Source: Dolomedes plantarius (lineage: Eukaryota; Arthropoda; Arachnida; Araneae; Dolomedidae). Taken from it: DNA of 64,000 bases. The stretch is taken from assembly GCA_907164885.2 (NCBI GenBank), contig OU015498.1, forward strand, positions 85,375,642 through 85,439,641, given 5' to 3'. The position numbers and the translations under genes were made by a program. The notes under the pieces were generated by a model, which had not been told where the DNA came from, ran no database searches, and was given only the letters and a program-made list of their open reading frames with translations. This document shows positions 1 through 12,612 of the stretch, piece after piece (position 1 is the stretch's first letter; the number at the start of each line of letters is the position of its first letter).

Positions 1-1200
1 ATATTTTAACCATACGGCATTTTAATTCCTTAGCTATCAAAAATAAATCTTCAAAGAGATATTTATATTTTGTTTCATCTTGAGAAGTTAATGCTTCTAA
101 TGAGTAGACTGGTAAATATCTGTCAAAATTTATTTAAAAAACCAGCTTACAAACACATTCCCTAAACCGATTGAATTTCTTTCATGAATCTTTTTAATGC
201 ATGAATTTCCGGAAAACTGTGTTATTTCAGATTTATTTCTTGGATGGGAACAGAAAAACAACCGCAGTTAAATATCACGTACGCATGAAACCGTCTTGTC
301 TTCCGTGACAACCCGCTAAGTCCCGCTTGAATAACTGCCGTAGCCCATGTTCGTGCTACTTCATCTTGTTTCTTTATCTCGGCTAACCCGACTTTTTCCA
401 AGAGCGGGGAAATTAGGTCCCCGTTTCTGTGAGCAATATTTGTCAACCTTGAAACCTGAAGATGGATTCTCCTACTAAAGACTCGCATATATTTAGAGCT
501 TTTTCCCCTGTCTGTTAAATTTATCTTTTACTTTTTTTTTCTTCAGGCGGACAATATTAAGCCAGTGCTGAAATGAGTTGTTTACGTTTTCAGGTGATCT
601 CAAGTTGCACAAGTTGTTACAAAAAATTAAACGTGGAATTCGTGCGTGAATTATCCGGGAGTCATTTGATTTCATTACAGATATTCAGAGTTTCAGGAAA
701 TACCCCTGTTTCGCCTCAGTTCCCTTAAGTTTCCAATTCTTTCAATACACCTTTCAAATTTTACAAAATAAGCGCATATATAAATATTGTCCTTGTTGAG
801 TCATAGGGTCATCACAGTCAAATTCTGCTAGTTAAGCACACATATATTGAATGCCCCATCTATGAATTTGAATTCTCTCAAGTATAAGACGCAACAGATA
901 TCACTAAACATAGGCGTACCGTGCATCTAACTGTTTTTTTTTTTTTTTGGGGGGGGGGGACACTGCATTCAGTTAGGGCCCACCTCAGCGCATTGACTGC
1001 CGGACTGTCCTTAAAATATGAAATATTGTGATTTTTTAAAAATTAAATCAAAAATTCAATAACAATTGAATTGATGTTTGAGTAGTATTCAAAAGTTATG
1101 CAATAAGAAATATATATATAATATAAATAAAATGAGAAAAAAATATAGCATCGAATTTTTATTATGGATCATATCATTGTTAAAAAACTGTTAAGGTTGA
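1..1200. other. AT-rich interval, no gene recognised
   Basis: I see no protein with recognisable motifs in this stretch. It holds short chance open frames, a poly-T/poly-G tract near 930-960 and an AT-rich background. A small tandem pair of a 20-bp unit (ATCGGAATCTTCAGTTTCCG type) lies just after it at about 1208-1248. Confidence 0.6.
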
Positions 1201-1239
1201 AGACATAATCGGAATCTTCAGTTTCCGATCGGAATCTTC

Positions 1240-1372
1240 AGTTTCCGGCAAGGATACAAATTGGGTCCCCTGAAATATTACGACTTCATTTTTTACCCCT
1301 GACTTGGGCGCCCCCTTACGTCGGGGGGCACTGGGGCAGTGCCCCGGTTGCCCCAGCCTAGTTACGCCCCTG
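1240..1372. mobile_element. hAT-like terminal fragment (one end)
   Basis: The sequence ends in a GC-rich terminus reading CTAGTTACGCCCCTG at about 1358-1372. Its reverse complement begins CAGGGGCGTAACTAG, the usual look of a hAT inverted terminus. I could not find a matching left end or an 8-bp target duplication, so this is a one-ended remnant. Confidence 0.4.
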
Positions 1373-1619
1373 AATCCTACCAGTTTCGAACCAAAAGCAC
1401 AAACAAATTCGTGTACGTGATTTTGCTTGTTCGTTGTAGGTGTTCTTTTCTGCCCGTAGATGGCGCTATGTCTTCAACTAATCTGACAGTACTGTGGCAA
1501 CACCTCCTAAAGAACGTTAAAGTTCCTAAAGTTCCTCCTACAGCACCTCCTAAAGTTCGTTTAGGAGGTGTTGACTGTGGTGAGACGAATACGAAAATGT
1601 GTGTCAGATTGGTTTAAAG

Positions 1620-1855
1620 ATTTATTTATTTATTTTTGGTCGTAATAAGCAGTATGCAGTCTTGCAATTCATTACATGTTAAAAGTGTTGTTGAAGAAAA
1701 CGATTAATTCTAAATAACTGAGGGGTTTTTTTTTTGTGCGTGTGTTTTGTGCAGCACACATATTTAGAAAATTTTAAACGCTTATTTTATGCAAATTTCA
1801 ATAGTAAGACATGATTTAAATTTGATTGTAAGCGCTTTTTTAATTTTTCCATAAT
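1620..1855. other. AT-rich spacer
   Basis: Nothing recognisable. It leads into the SINE copy that starts near 1856. Confidence 0.5.
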
Positions 1856-2660
1856 TCGGAGGCACTTGTCGTGAGGCATACTCCTTTTGTCATACACCGC
1901 GAAATTTTTTCAGGCTACTTTATTGTGGAAGTACCATTTAGGTGAGCCAGCATTGTCCTCTATTAGGGGACAACGCGATAATGACCAAGCGTTACTCGGA
2001 ATTTGAACCCAAAGCCCACGACGCTAACTACTATACCAGAGTCGGGGAAAGCGCGGCCTTAAGGCCGCATGCGGCTTCCGTGATCTTCTTGTGCGGCCTT
2101 CAAATTATTTTAGGAATTGTTGCTATGTCAGTTATTTATAATTTCATACTATTATTTTTCTATTGTATTTCTTTATATTGTTAAAATGATTTAAAAATAC
2201 TTCTACTTTATTATTTTTATTTGAAATGGTATTTACATATGTGGTTGTTTATTAAAATTTAAAAATCTGGATATATATGTGTGCTTATATAAATAAAGAT
2301 ACCAACAGTGAAATATATAAAATTTCAGTGGTATCTATGAATCGTATAATTTTATAAAAAAAATTAATAATTAATTATTAATGTTATAAGTTTTTACCAT
2401 TATGTGAATACAAAAATATTTTATATTGTAACTTTTTAAGTCAAATAGTAAATAAATAAGGACTTAATTTTTGTTGTTATTTTTCTATATAATGCACCAA
2501 ATTGTTAAAACCATACCTAACTATAATAATTTCATAAAAGTCGCATTTATAGGTACATCAACTTATGCGGCCACCTTTATTTCTATCTAATTTACATGTG
2601 GCCTCTAATGGTAAAAAGGTTCCCCCCCCCCCTCTGTACTATACCATTCGGGCGGCGAAA
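1856..2660 (-). repeat. tRNA-derived SINE family A, copy 1, split by a hAT insertion
   Basis: One of five copies of a repeat of about 210-240 bp in the window; the others are near 11465, 23388, 34203 and 57258. On the minus strand it carries a tRNA-like head with a B-box-like GGTTCAAATCC in the better-preserved sister copies. The head is interrupted after position 2036 by the hAT-like element and resumes at 2645 (CATTCGGGCGGCG). The intact sister copies are continuous across this point, which shows that the SINE was here first. Confidence 0.7.
2037..2636. mobile_element. Non-autonomous hAT-like element (600 bp)
   Basis: The 8-bp sequence TACTATAC flanks it exactly at 2029-2036 and 2637-2644. 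The ends are CAGAGTCGGGGAA on the left and, read in reverse complement, CAGAG followed by a G-run and AACC on the right. An 8-bp target duplication with CAG-type termini is the hAT signature. The interior is AT-rich with gcggcc-type motifs and has no transposase. A 16-bp perfect palindrome (GCGGCCTTAAGGCCGC) lies at 2053-2068. It sits inside the SINE head and so is the younger of the two. Confidence 0.75.
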
Positions 2661-2664
2661 GCGC

Positions 2665-3180
2665 TATTTTGAGGCATGCATTCCATTATTTAAGCTTCCA
2701 TTTCTTAACATTTTCTGATTGTATGTATGATGAGATTTTTAATTGCATTACACATAATTTAAGCTTTAACAATGCTTAATTTAAAATATTTAATAATATA
2801 TTTTATGTTATTTTTCTCAAATGTTGGTATGAAGGCACTCTAAACTAATCCTAAATGCCTTTATACTAAGGGCATTCCCAAAAGGGAATTTTAAACTAAT
2901 TAGGTTTGCGTGTATCCTTTTCCATTTCTTTCTGCCATTTGAAATTTTAGACAGCACTGATAAGCAGTACCTGAACCTGTTGTTTACATCTTATTATTTT
3001 GTCGAGCTTTTATGTTTTTGAATTCATCAAAGTTTCACTGTGGACAGATTTTTTGGTGTGTGCTTTTACAGGCATTGTTTAGTATACTTCATGCACTAAA
3101 TTTCATAAAACGACAGGAGGAGCCCCTCCATTAATTCACTTTAAAGTTTCTAGTCCGTATTAACCATGTACTCATTGAAA
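2665..3180. other. AT-rich interval
   Basis: Nothing coding recognised. Confidence 0.5.
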
Positions 3181-3274
3181 CCCATTAAGATTTCCTTGTA
3201 TTTTAAACTCAGACTAAAGACAATTCATATTCTTTCAATGTGGCCGAAGGAAGCTAAAAGGTTGCACACCCCTG
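3180..3274. mobile_element. hAT-like right end
   Basis: The stretch ends AAGGTTGCACACCCCTG at 3274, whose reverse complement starts CAGGGGTGTGCAACC, a common hAT terminus. The left end and the target duplication were not found. Confidence 0.35.
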
Positions 3275-3416
3275 CTCTAAATAATTGATTTTTACGGTAT
3301 ACAAGGTCAGTTTTGACTACCCTAGTTTTACGGGCTCTCTGGTGCTTTCATTGGCATGGAAAAATAGGAAGTCCTGGGTAGTTTTAGAAAAATATCTGTA
3401 CTTTTTCAAATTCTAC

Positions 3417-3421
<5 letters not shown>

Positions 3422-3477
<56 letters not shown>
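3422..3477. repeat. (TA)n microsatellite
   Basis: Uninterrupted TA dinucleotide run of roughly 28 units. Confidence 0.95.
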
Positions 3478-3479
<2 letters not shown>

Positions 3480-3481
<2 letters not shown>

Positions 3482-6400
3482 CTTTACTATGTTACATTCT
3501 TCAGTTTAAAAAAATTAAATGTGTGTTAAAAATCTAGTTTTTATGTAGGTTTCATTTTAAAGCATACCCAAATTTATTTAAAATTATTTATTTAAAATTA
3601 TTCTTATTAATCAACATCTAGCTGGAATTATTTGCAGAAAAATATCTATTACTGGAACTTTACCTGTTTAGTGTATTTACTTTTATAAATATCTAAATAC
3701 TAATTCAATCTCATATAACGTATTTATTAAAAATTTTATTACTTTCATTTACTCGACACAAAATATTCAATCACGCACAATATCTCGGGAGCAAAAGTTT
3801 CAAATTTAAATAACTACATAAATCGAATTTTGTTGATTTTTTTACCGACAAGTGAAACTAGTATTTGCCGTTAGATTTTTAATGATAACGAAATATACTT
3901 CTTCTAGAATCTAATTCTTTTTTTTTTCACCCACAGTATTCTCGCTATCCAAAATATATCTGTGATAGACTCATTTACGTCGAAAACACTTGACCTATAA
4001 AACTCACTTGAAAAAAATTGTTAAAAATTATATGGTATTAAATTACAAAGGATTACTGAAGGTCAAACCGTTTACTTAATACTTACGATAGCAACAAATG
4101 CGTTACATTCTAGAACACAATCTTAAAATACGTATTTTTATCATTGAGACGTTATTATAAATTTTTTTTTCGTTAAGACCATTTTATTTAGATTGCAATA
4201 CTAACCTAATATTTAACTCTACAATAAATTCTTTAATTTAAAAAAAAATTAAAATAGTCTTCATTTTTTAATCTCAGACTTCATATTTGCAGTAATAACA
4301 ACATAGTGTTACATTGAACACATAAATATGTTTATAGCTTTGGTTCTGGTATCAATATGCTTTAAAAAGCAGTTTGTTATTTTTTAATTACTTTATACAA
4401 TTTTAAAACTTCAAAAATATTTCTGCTTTTATCAATGGTTTTGAAAGCATGATATTTTAACTCGAGAAATATTCATGTCATGTTATTTTGATATATAATA
4501 ACGACACGTGTGAACGACACATTATATAAATAGAGCTAACGGATTATCAAGTCTCATCAGTTAAACCCTATGAATTGTTCTTAAAAGTAATACAAATCTG
4601 TAGTCTCTTGTCACGCAATTTTTTTATTATTTTTTATCTGCTATTCATGCACATATTGAAAAGTGCAACAATCTATTCAACTAAAACGTTGTTTAGAAAT
4701 TTCTGCAACATAGGTGCGTACATATGCTTGCAGTGCGGTAAATAAATAAGACCTCATTTTGTACGCTTATTATAAGAATTGCATGCTCAAAAAAATTAAT
4801 CAAGTTAAATTTAATCTCACCAAGAGACTCTCCGTATTAAATTACTCATCTGAAACATTTTTTATACTTCTCGCCCTTCATTAAAGTATACAAAAGTTCT
4901 TATGGCAGATCGTACTAACTTATACCTCGCACTTAAATTTCAAACGTAAAAATAACTATACACTTTGCATACAATAATACTCGTATGCTTCTGCTCTGTT
5001 GAGCTTTATATTGAAATTTATATACAGAAACAAACAAAAAAAAAGTTCAGTTAATCAAAATATCCTATGTTGAGAAATAGAGCATACCAAAACAAAAGTT
5101 AGAAATAAAATATAAATTATCCAAAAATATGTCAATGTAACTCGTAAACAAAGGAATATATTACAGTTGGGTGCCATCTGGTAGGTGCTACATGCCATTC
5201 TTTGTAAGCACTCCTGTTTCTAATGCTACTTTCAACCCTGGTGGATTTAAAATCTGGAGAGAGAGACTGCTTACTGGATACAGCGACGTGTTAAGCGATT
5301 TAAGTTTGTTCTTCCCGTGAAGAAATATTTTTGTCATAACAATAATAGTAATAATAGCAACAATGAAACACGTGCTCATGAATCACTGTACCAAGGTATT
5401 TCGCGAGGATGTTACCTTTGCATAAGTTCGCCCTTTACAGTATTCTCTATTAGAACATATCATTACAGGAAAAACTTTCGTATCCCACTATTTTTTCATT
5501 TTATTGCAAATTATTATACTTTCTCCACCGGATGTATTATCACAGAAACCTGGAAAGGATATTGTGGTAACGTTTTAGTTCATCGATGATTTTATAGCTC
5601 TAATTAACGTCTTCCCGTGAGAGTTAAAATTCGCACTCGAGGAAATTTTAACTCTCAAGGGAATTATGATGTCCCTATCATACAGTCTACACCATATTCT
5701 GAAGAAAAGAACTTAGCACCGTAAATATTGCCTTGATCATTTTGTTAGTTACCAAGGGATTTCCGCACTCATGCCTTACATTTTTAGGTTGTGTTAAAAT
5801 GGATACTTTGTTGTCAAGGGACACTGCACAATGTGGGGCATAGAATCTCCCGGACGTGCTAGCTCTCCCTATTCTCTCTAGATAGCTTGGAAATGGTCCA
5901 TGTCCTGAGATCAGCAGTCTGGGCTTGATTTGGGCTCAGTCTTCTGTCTGCGACTTTTGGAATTGCAAGTGGCACCTAAAATCCGTCTTCAATCAAGGAC
6001 ACTTGTAATTCGCTAATTTTGTGATTTCAGAAACGAGTATTTCAACTTGTCTCACATGTGCGTTTTTTCATCAGTGTATTATTATTTTTTAATTAGTTGT
6101 TATCGTAACCCGCACGAAAGAGATTATACAACTCAAAAATTCTGGCATTCGACCCACTTTTTTTCCATCTACTTCTTTATAAATTAATCGGTTGCGGTAA
6201 AAAGTTCATATTTTTATTATTAACTAAGTTTTTTAAAGTGTATTACCAGCAGGATTATCCAGGTGTCGTTGAATGCCTTCGATATTTCGTTGTATGTTCG
6301 ACAATTCACATGAGAAACTAGGCCAAATACTTTCCTTATTATTTACATATAATTTCAACGAGTGGATAAGCTATAGCGAATGGATCGAATGAATAGAAGA

Positions 6401-7090
6401 AAAAGAATTTAAAATGCGTTATTCAGAAAACTTTTTTTAAAAATGAACTACTTTGAGGTTTTAAATAAGCAACATTTAATGATTTAAATAGTTTTCGATA
6501 CGACTAGATTATAAAACACGCAGAGTTCCTATTTTCTTCTGGATAAATGCCTATTATACTCTTTTGTTTTCGCCGCACGGTTCCGAAGGGCCCGAATCAG
6601 CAGGTTTTATGCCCTACAGTTCGCATGGCTATTTGCAGTCTTTCGGAATCAGCTTGAAACTGTAAGTCCCAGTCTGATTGATCTTCGCCTGGTAAAAAAG
6701 AGGATAATCTAAAACTGACCAACCACTTGCTTTCTAACCCATGTTTACATTGGATTGGACAATTTTTATTTAATTGCTTACCTTTTTCTGTTATGATGTA
6801 CGGATAATCGGGAATTGAGAACAGTGATTTTCCCATGTACATTCTTTTGAACAGAGCATGGATAGAATGGGCATCTGAGGATTATTTTGCATTAGACCCG
6901 TATGCATCTTTTTTCTTTTAGTGAGAAAGAATATCTATTTTATATTTAGTTACGATTCAGAATTTTCCCGTGAATTAAAAAATCTGCATGTCCTGTCTGA
7001 TATTCAACCTAAAAGCCTGTTTCTAGACAGACATTTTAAAACGGAAATTTCAAATTTGTAATCTTAATGAAGTTTCGGCGTTATTCTACA
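3480..7090. other. AT-rich interval, no gene recognised
   Basis: I found no recognisable protein, RNA gene or TE terminus in most of this stretch. A small hairpin with 13-bp arms (GAGAGTTAAAATT, 5619-5631, and its complement, 5644-5656) is present. Positions 6590-6690 look like a worn piece of the SINE family B body: the TTCGGAATCAGCTT and GTAAGTCCCAG segments match in order. Confidence 0.5.
6590..6690 (+). repeat. SINE family B body fragment (old)
   Basis: Segments resembling the family B body (Gcagtctttcggaatcag, then aaactgtaagtcccag) occur in the same order and spacing as in the copies at 35382 and 61345. There is no tRNA-like head and no AAACC tail. Confidence 0.35.
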
Positions 7091-7092
7091 TA

Positions 7093-8391
7093 AGGTCGTT
7101 CACACTTTATGGAAACTATTTTGATAGTTAAGTTTTATGTTTAAATGCCGTATTTTTTACGGCGATTTGCTTCTATATGATAGCCATGGTTCTTGACAAT
7201 AGCTCTAGCTCGAGTTTTCCATGAAAGTAATCTTTTTCTTAGTACTGTCATGTCAATTTTACTCCATTCCTCTTGGACCGTTTTCCAAAGTCCGTTCAGT
7301 GTTCTTGGATGTCGTTTTCCTAAGGCTCCTTTTAATAAACTGAAAGCGCAAAAGACCGTTCAAGAAGCGTCAGGTGATTTTACAGGTATTTCATTAAATG
7401 AGATACACTTTATTCCTGTTTGTGATTCTTTCTTTGCTAAATAAGCGGTAGTTGATTTAGACGTTTGACTAGAGGTTTTGTCCATATGAAGCTCAACTTT
7501 ATCAATGTCCTTTCCATATAAGGCTGGAATTTTTACTTCAAAAATTTGTTCTAAAATGTTCTGCTGATAGTACAGTGAATTAATTTTGGCTTTACTTGAG
7601 ACTTTTGGGATTTTTAATTTGCCGTTGTAACAAAATCCTGCAACTATCATGAATCCCATTGGGAACTTTTCTGTACATTGACGAAGCCATTTCATATGGT
7701 CATTCCTGTCAGTTGAGCAATAAAAAATTGATCTTTTTTATTACAGTCACTTAAATACGCCCATGCCTCATCGAGTGTTACCACCAATTTCCATTTTTCA
7801 GCAGCTAGGTGTTTTTCATATAAATTTCTACAATTTGTTTTGCTTTCAGCATAATGGTTTGGCAAAAGGAGATGTTTAAACCTAATTTAAACATTTTTTT
7901 TTACTGCAAATCTTTATGAATGATTTTATTTACAGTGCTAGAAGACATTCCTAGTTTCGATGCAGTGGATCTTTGAGTCGGTGGATTTCCTTTTAGGATC
8001 AGAGACTTCACTTTCTTGATATTTACCTGCGTTCAAACAGTCTTAGGATGAGGTTTCGCGGTCATGTTTTCTTTTTTACTTTCAGTTAGACTTTTTTACT
8101 TTCAAATTTAATATATTATAAATATCTTTTTTTGAAATGCCATAACCGCGATTTTTACACCGCTTTATAATTTGTTGATACGAATATTTCTCCTCGGAAA
8201 GCGCAGTTACGTAACATTCGAGCCATCTATAAAGTTTAGGAGCCATTTTCCAAATAATTTTTTTATTTTACATTCCAATCAAAACAAAATAGTAGCAGAC
8301 GATTATTCTGAAATTGCCAAATTTTTATCTCAAAATGCAAACGACAAAAATAAATTACAAAATCGTTTCTATAAAGTACGAACGACCCTCT
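7093..8391 (-). mobile_element. Decayed Tc1/mariner element, DD41D (rosa-like) type
   Basis: Imperfect inverted termini bound the element. The left end at about 7093-7127 starts AGGTCGTTCACACTTTATGG. The right end at about 8357-8391 reads, in reverse complement, AGGGTCGTTCGTACTTTATA. The left side follows a TA dinucleotide as expected for the superfamily. The element holds the broken transposase described at 7141-8246. Confidence 0.65.
7141..8246 (-). pseudogene. Broken DD41D-type mariner-family transposase
   Basis: Read on the minus strand from a Met codon at 8244-8246. The frame opens into a helix-turn-helix-like N-terminus (repeated lysines, ISKKDIYNIL). It is broken by stops and frame changes near 8110, 8030 and 7890. 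It then holds TLDEAW, the likely first catalytic Asp, and HMDKTSSQTSKS, the second Asp, in a clean 111-codon stretch (7360-7695). That stretch ends in a TGA directly after SPDAS. The same frame continues after the stop with CAF..LLKGALGKRHPRTL and closes with TAA at 7141-7143. Counting from the second Asp, the expected third Asp is 42 residues on, giving DD41D spacing as in rosa-type elements. At that place the gene has Val, next to the stop. The protein is therefore dead twice over. The assignment rests on motif spacing and remembered family patterns, not on a search. Confidence 0.65.
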
Positions 8392-8399
8392 GTACAAGC

Positions 8400-9495
8400 A
8401 GTTAGCAAATTCATCCTTGTTGCGCAAATGTAATAAGTGGTGATTTTTATTTATTTATTTTTTTTTTTTGGGGGGGGGGGGAGATTCTTTTAAAATCTCT
8501 TAAAGGTGTGATTCTACACAATAATTGAAACTACCATCATGCGCAGTCGTACCTCAAAATAAAAAAAAAATTCCTTTTTTAGTATTTTCAAATGACTTTC
8601 TGTTTACCTTTTTCCTCTTAATTAAGACTAAAAATTTGATCTACCGTGCAATAGAATTTTTCTAAATTAAAATTTTAAAGGGAAAATTATGTGGCCCTAG
8701 AAAATTATTCAAGGATTTTTTATTACGTTAAAGTGAAGTATGCATGAAGTACTATATTTTGAATGTGATAAGTTTATTTAAACATAATTCTGCTTTTTAA
8801 CATTATGTCTGTCTTCTGGAGAATCTTGATGATAGAATAAAACTAAAATGAATAGAAATTTGATTGTAAATATCATCGTCTGTAAAAAATATTTAAATAT
8901 TGTATACAAGAATTGGTTTAAAAAATGTATTAAAAAATTGAATCGCCCAATTTTAATTCTTGAATTTGGAGGGCAGAAACATTTAAAGTATTTTAGGAAG
9001 AGGTATATGACCACGTGGCTTTACATATCTTCCTCATTTTGGGTAGTGTAGTTGATACAATCAAGTGCATTGCTAGCGCAAAGTTTAGCCTACAAGGCAC
9101 ATTTGTTTTAAAAGCACCGTGAAAAATTGAAATAAGTTAGAAATAATCTAGTATGCTTTCGAAAAGAAAATTCATTGTTGCAAGTCTTTGAAGGATTTGC
9201 GTAAATGAAAAAACATCCTTCTACGTTAGGTTCTCTTCTGCTCTAGTCATTTTGACAATTTTCGTTTAAAATCTGCAATCTGAATCTTGTGTGTGTCTAC
9301 TACGGGTACCCGTGCTACTATTTCAGAACTATTAATTTATTCTATTATGTATGGAATCACAACTTTTCTGAATAAAAATCTCATAACATAAAACGATGCA
9401 AAAAAAAAAAATGTCAATGATTTTTATTCTCATATATGACTGACAGCTTTTAAGTTTTTACAGTAACTCCTTTTGTTTAGTTACTCCCATCACAT
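8400..9495. other. AT-rich interval
   Basis: It holds a T-run followed by a G-run at about 8455-8481 and several short chance frames. No gene recognised. Confidence 0.5.
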
Positions 9496-9499
9496 CATA

Positions 9500-9885
9500 A
9501 GTCCCCGGTTTCCTTCTCTGTTAGCTTCTTTTTAAACATGGAACGGAGACAGCCGCTGGCACATTTGGAGTGCAGACATTAACTTTTTCGCGGGCGGACG
9601 ATTGCTAAGCTCTGAGAGACACTGCTCCCGGTGTTCCACGAGAGGGTCTGTACCGTGCCTGAAAAAGTTTATTTGCACAGATGTTTGAAGAGCGACCGGC
9701 GAGGCTTTTAAGATTGACAGATCGCTCGTCTCTGGACCAACAAACAACAAACCAATGTGTGACGCTAATTGGAGATACAGGAAGACGAAGAGCGACTTCA
9801 TAACTTAAACAGCGGTTGAAGAGCCATGCTGCGAGGTTGATGCTGCTAAAGACGCGGAACGAAAATAGAAAACTACTTGCTAAAT
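9500..9885. repeat. Unclassified dispersed repeat C, copy 1
   Basis: About 370 bp matching the stretch at 12262-12612 in the same orientation. Shared landmarks in order are TTAGCTTCTT, CATTTGGAG.GCAGACATT, GGACGAT, AAGTTTATTTG.ACAGATGTTT, CTAATTGGAGATA, and GAAAATAGAAAACTAC near the end. I cannot assign it to a TE class. Both copies keep a short open frame on the minus strand (9532-9801 here), but insertions and deletions between the copies do not preserve the frame. Confidence 0.65.
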
Positions 9886-9889
9886 TTTC

Positions 9890-11460
9890 TGAGAAGGAAA
9901 CCTAGTTTATGAGTTTTAAAAATAGGATATTTTAAAGTATTGCTCATACATTTGTTTGTATTGTTGTAGATTATTTTTAATCGTTTAGTTGCCGTAAAGT
10001 TTGCCGTAATGGCATCCAGTACTGGGAGGCTTTCAAACATGGGCGTTTTGAGGTCCTAAGAAGTCTAAAGGAACTTGTTTTAACTTGGCTGTTCGTTTCT
10101 CTGTAGGATACCTAATTTTATAACGCCATGAACATTTGATAGAAATCTGGCGATTCTGGATCTGGAGAATCAGAAATTTGGAGATCATCAGTCAATATGT
10201 TCCCGTTGAAATGCAAAATTGAAAATTTTGTTTAAAATAAAGAAAAGATATTCAATAAACCGGTATATAACCCTGAAAATTCAATCTAGAAATTTTATGC
10301 CTGCAAAATAAAATGTGAACATCATAGTGACTATCCATTTTAGAATGCATTATTTATTTATTTATACATGTGTGAGTGTTTTGAATATGTCTACGGCGAG
10401 TTTCTTTTGTAATCCGTCTAGCAGTTTAAAATCAGAGAACGAACATGATAAAAATATAATATCACCAGTATAAAAAAAATGAAGATTTGATATGAATAAT
10501 GACTTTACAGCTCTCCCCAAGGAAGTTGCCTAAATGGAATCTCTAATTCAGATATATTTCTGTCGCTTTCGGGAGTAGCTGTTTTTGGCTTTGAGAGATT
10601 GAAAAAGACAGATACATTCTGTCGCTTGTTCCTTTATCAGCAGCAGACGCGACTTATGAAATTTGGTATGATGAACCGCTATGTGCAACTCATGGATGAT
10701 TGTAGACATGTTTCTAATATGTTCAATCCGCTATGTATTTCAAACATAGAATTTGACGTCTAGGTCGATTAAGATTAGACTCAAAAATAATTGTTTCGTA
10801 GTTTTAAGACACATAAATATACATACGTGAAATCTCTGACATATAAATCCCTCGCACGCCACACCAACATTCTTAATATTCGATTTGCATTATTTATATT
10901 TCATAACTGTATGTTCCCATAAAGATATTGATTATTGCCGTGCCTTTTTAAAGAATCCGCTATGTGGTTACTTAAGCAAACAAACGACAGATATCAAAAT
11001 TTTCACAAATACACTGTCTTTTATAGCAGTAAACTTGCAAAGTAATTGGGATTTTACGAAAGCAGTAGTTGACTTGTAGTTTATAGATGATTTTCGGGAC
11101 AAGGAATATTCTTAATAAAACAATTCATTGCAACGACGAATTTTCCTCTCAGATCTACACATTATCTTAATTCACATAATAAAAAGACAAGAGAAAAATA
11201 GGATAAATTTATTTTTTAAAAATATCACATCTCAAATCTGCCCTGACATAGCCAACTGTGCCAAGTTTCTAGATACGTTCGATATCCCTTAGACCATCAA
11301 TTATTCAAAATTCTAGAGGCCCTCATTCACATATGTAAAGCTAGCAAATGCCGGCCTACATCAAATATGCATAAGGTTCCTCCTTGCCACACGTGAGATG
11401 GCGCGCCAAATTGCCTCCAAGCAAAAAGTATGTAACTCACGAACAAAAGTGTCACTCGTC
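9890..11460. other. AT-rich interval, no gene recognised
   Basis: Nothing recognised beyond short chance frames. Confidence 0.5.
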
Positions 11461-11464
11461 CGCG

Positions 11465-11662
11465 TACACCGTACAGAGGTTACCATCAAAACCATCTACA
11501 AAGAGGCCTAGGGTTCAAATGCTGGCTAAGGCATGAAAGGTTCCTGTGATGTCCTCTCATAGCCATCAGTGATGGTTTACTTATATGATGCTCCCATGAA
11601 AAAGTAACCAGCAGAATCGCTAAGTGGATGAGCGAATGCCCTCAGTACCTGCTGAATTTGAA
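11465..11662 (+). repeat. SINE family A, copy 2 (forward orientation)
   Basis: This copy runs on the plus strand, opposite to the other four. A B-box-like GGTTCAAATGC lies at about 11513. The body landmarks GTCCTCTCATAG, TTATATGATGCTCCCATG and AAAAAGTAACCAG match the reverse complement of the copies at 34203 and 57258. Confidence 0.6.
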
Positions 11663-11669
11663 AACAAAT

Positions 11670-12255
11670 CTCACCCGCCGGCTCACATCTCTTGCGATCA
11701 TCTTGATACTTTCTTGGAGATGACGCACGTCTTGGGTTGAAGTTTTCGACTTACTTCTTGTGGGCCAGAACGCATTCCCAGTCTTAAACACCACTTTTAA
11801 TACATTGGTGCACTATACTGCTTGCTCCTAATTATTTTCAAAACTTCTGGTTTTTTAATTTCCTCTTGCACCAAAGTAAAACTGGTAAGCCTAGTAATCG
11901 CCAAAATAACAAGAGCGAAATTGATTATCACTAAAAGTAAAGCAACATGTCGGAAACTCAATAAAATTTTGTGTGATTTATTTATTTATTTATTATGAAA
12001 TATATAGCTCAGCATTTTAAAAGAGAGATCCAGTATTTAGATTAAAAAGCATTTATATCCAAAAAAAATTATTCGAGAATAGTGATCGCAGATTTTTTTA
12101 ATTTAAAGTTTTATTGATGACAGGAAAATTTAAAACAGGCCCGGGAAATTAAAATCTCCAGAGGATAAGTTTCAGTCCTATATTCCAATTCTGTTACTGG
12201 TTGCAGATCTGTTTTTTTCTGCCAGTACTTCTGTTTTTCATCATTGCATCCTAAA
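11670..12255. other. AT-rich interval
   Basis: Nothing recognised. Confidence 0.5.
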
Positions 12256-12261
12256 TACAAG

Positions 12262-12612
12262 ATTTCCGCAATTAGCTTCTTGTTTAACATGGCAAAGAGA
12301 CAGACGGGCGCATTTGGAGAGCAGACATTTACTTTTAGCGGAAGGACGATCGTAGAGCTCTGGGATAGACTGCTCCCAAAATGCCACGAGGTGGTCGGTA
12401 AGTTTATTTGTACAGATGTTTAAAACCGACCGGTGAAGCTTTTGAATTTGGCAGGTCGCTCGTTTCAGGATCACTAAGCAACAAACTGATGCGTGGTACT
12501 AATTGGAGATAAAGGCAGATTATTAGCGGCCTCGTACTTTAACGGTTGCTACGAAGCATTGGCTGTAAGTCTGTAAAAGACGCAGAGCGAAAATAGAAAA
12601 CTACGCGATGAA
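12262..12612. repeat. Unclassified dispersed repeat C, copy 2
   Basis: Direct-orientation partner of the repeat at 9500-9885, about 2.75 kb away, with many substitutions and several insertions or deletions. It keeps a minus-strand frame at 12241-12474. It may extend outward on the left beyond the match to copy 1. Confidence 0.65.
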
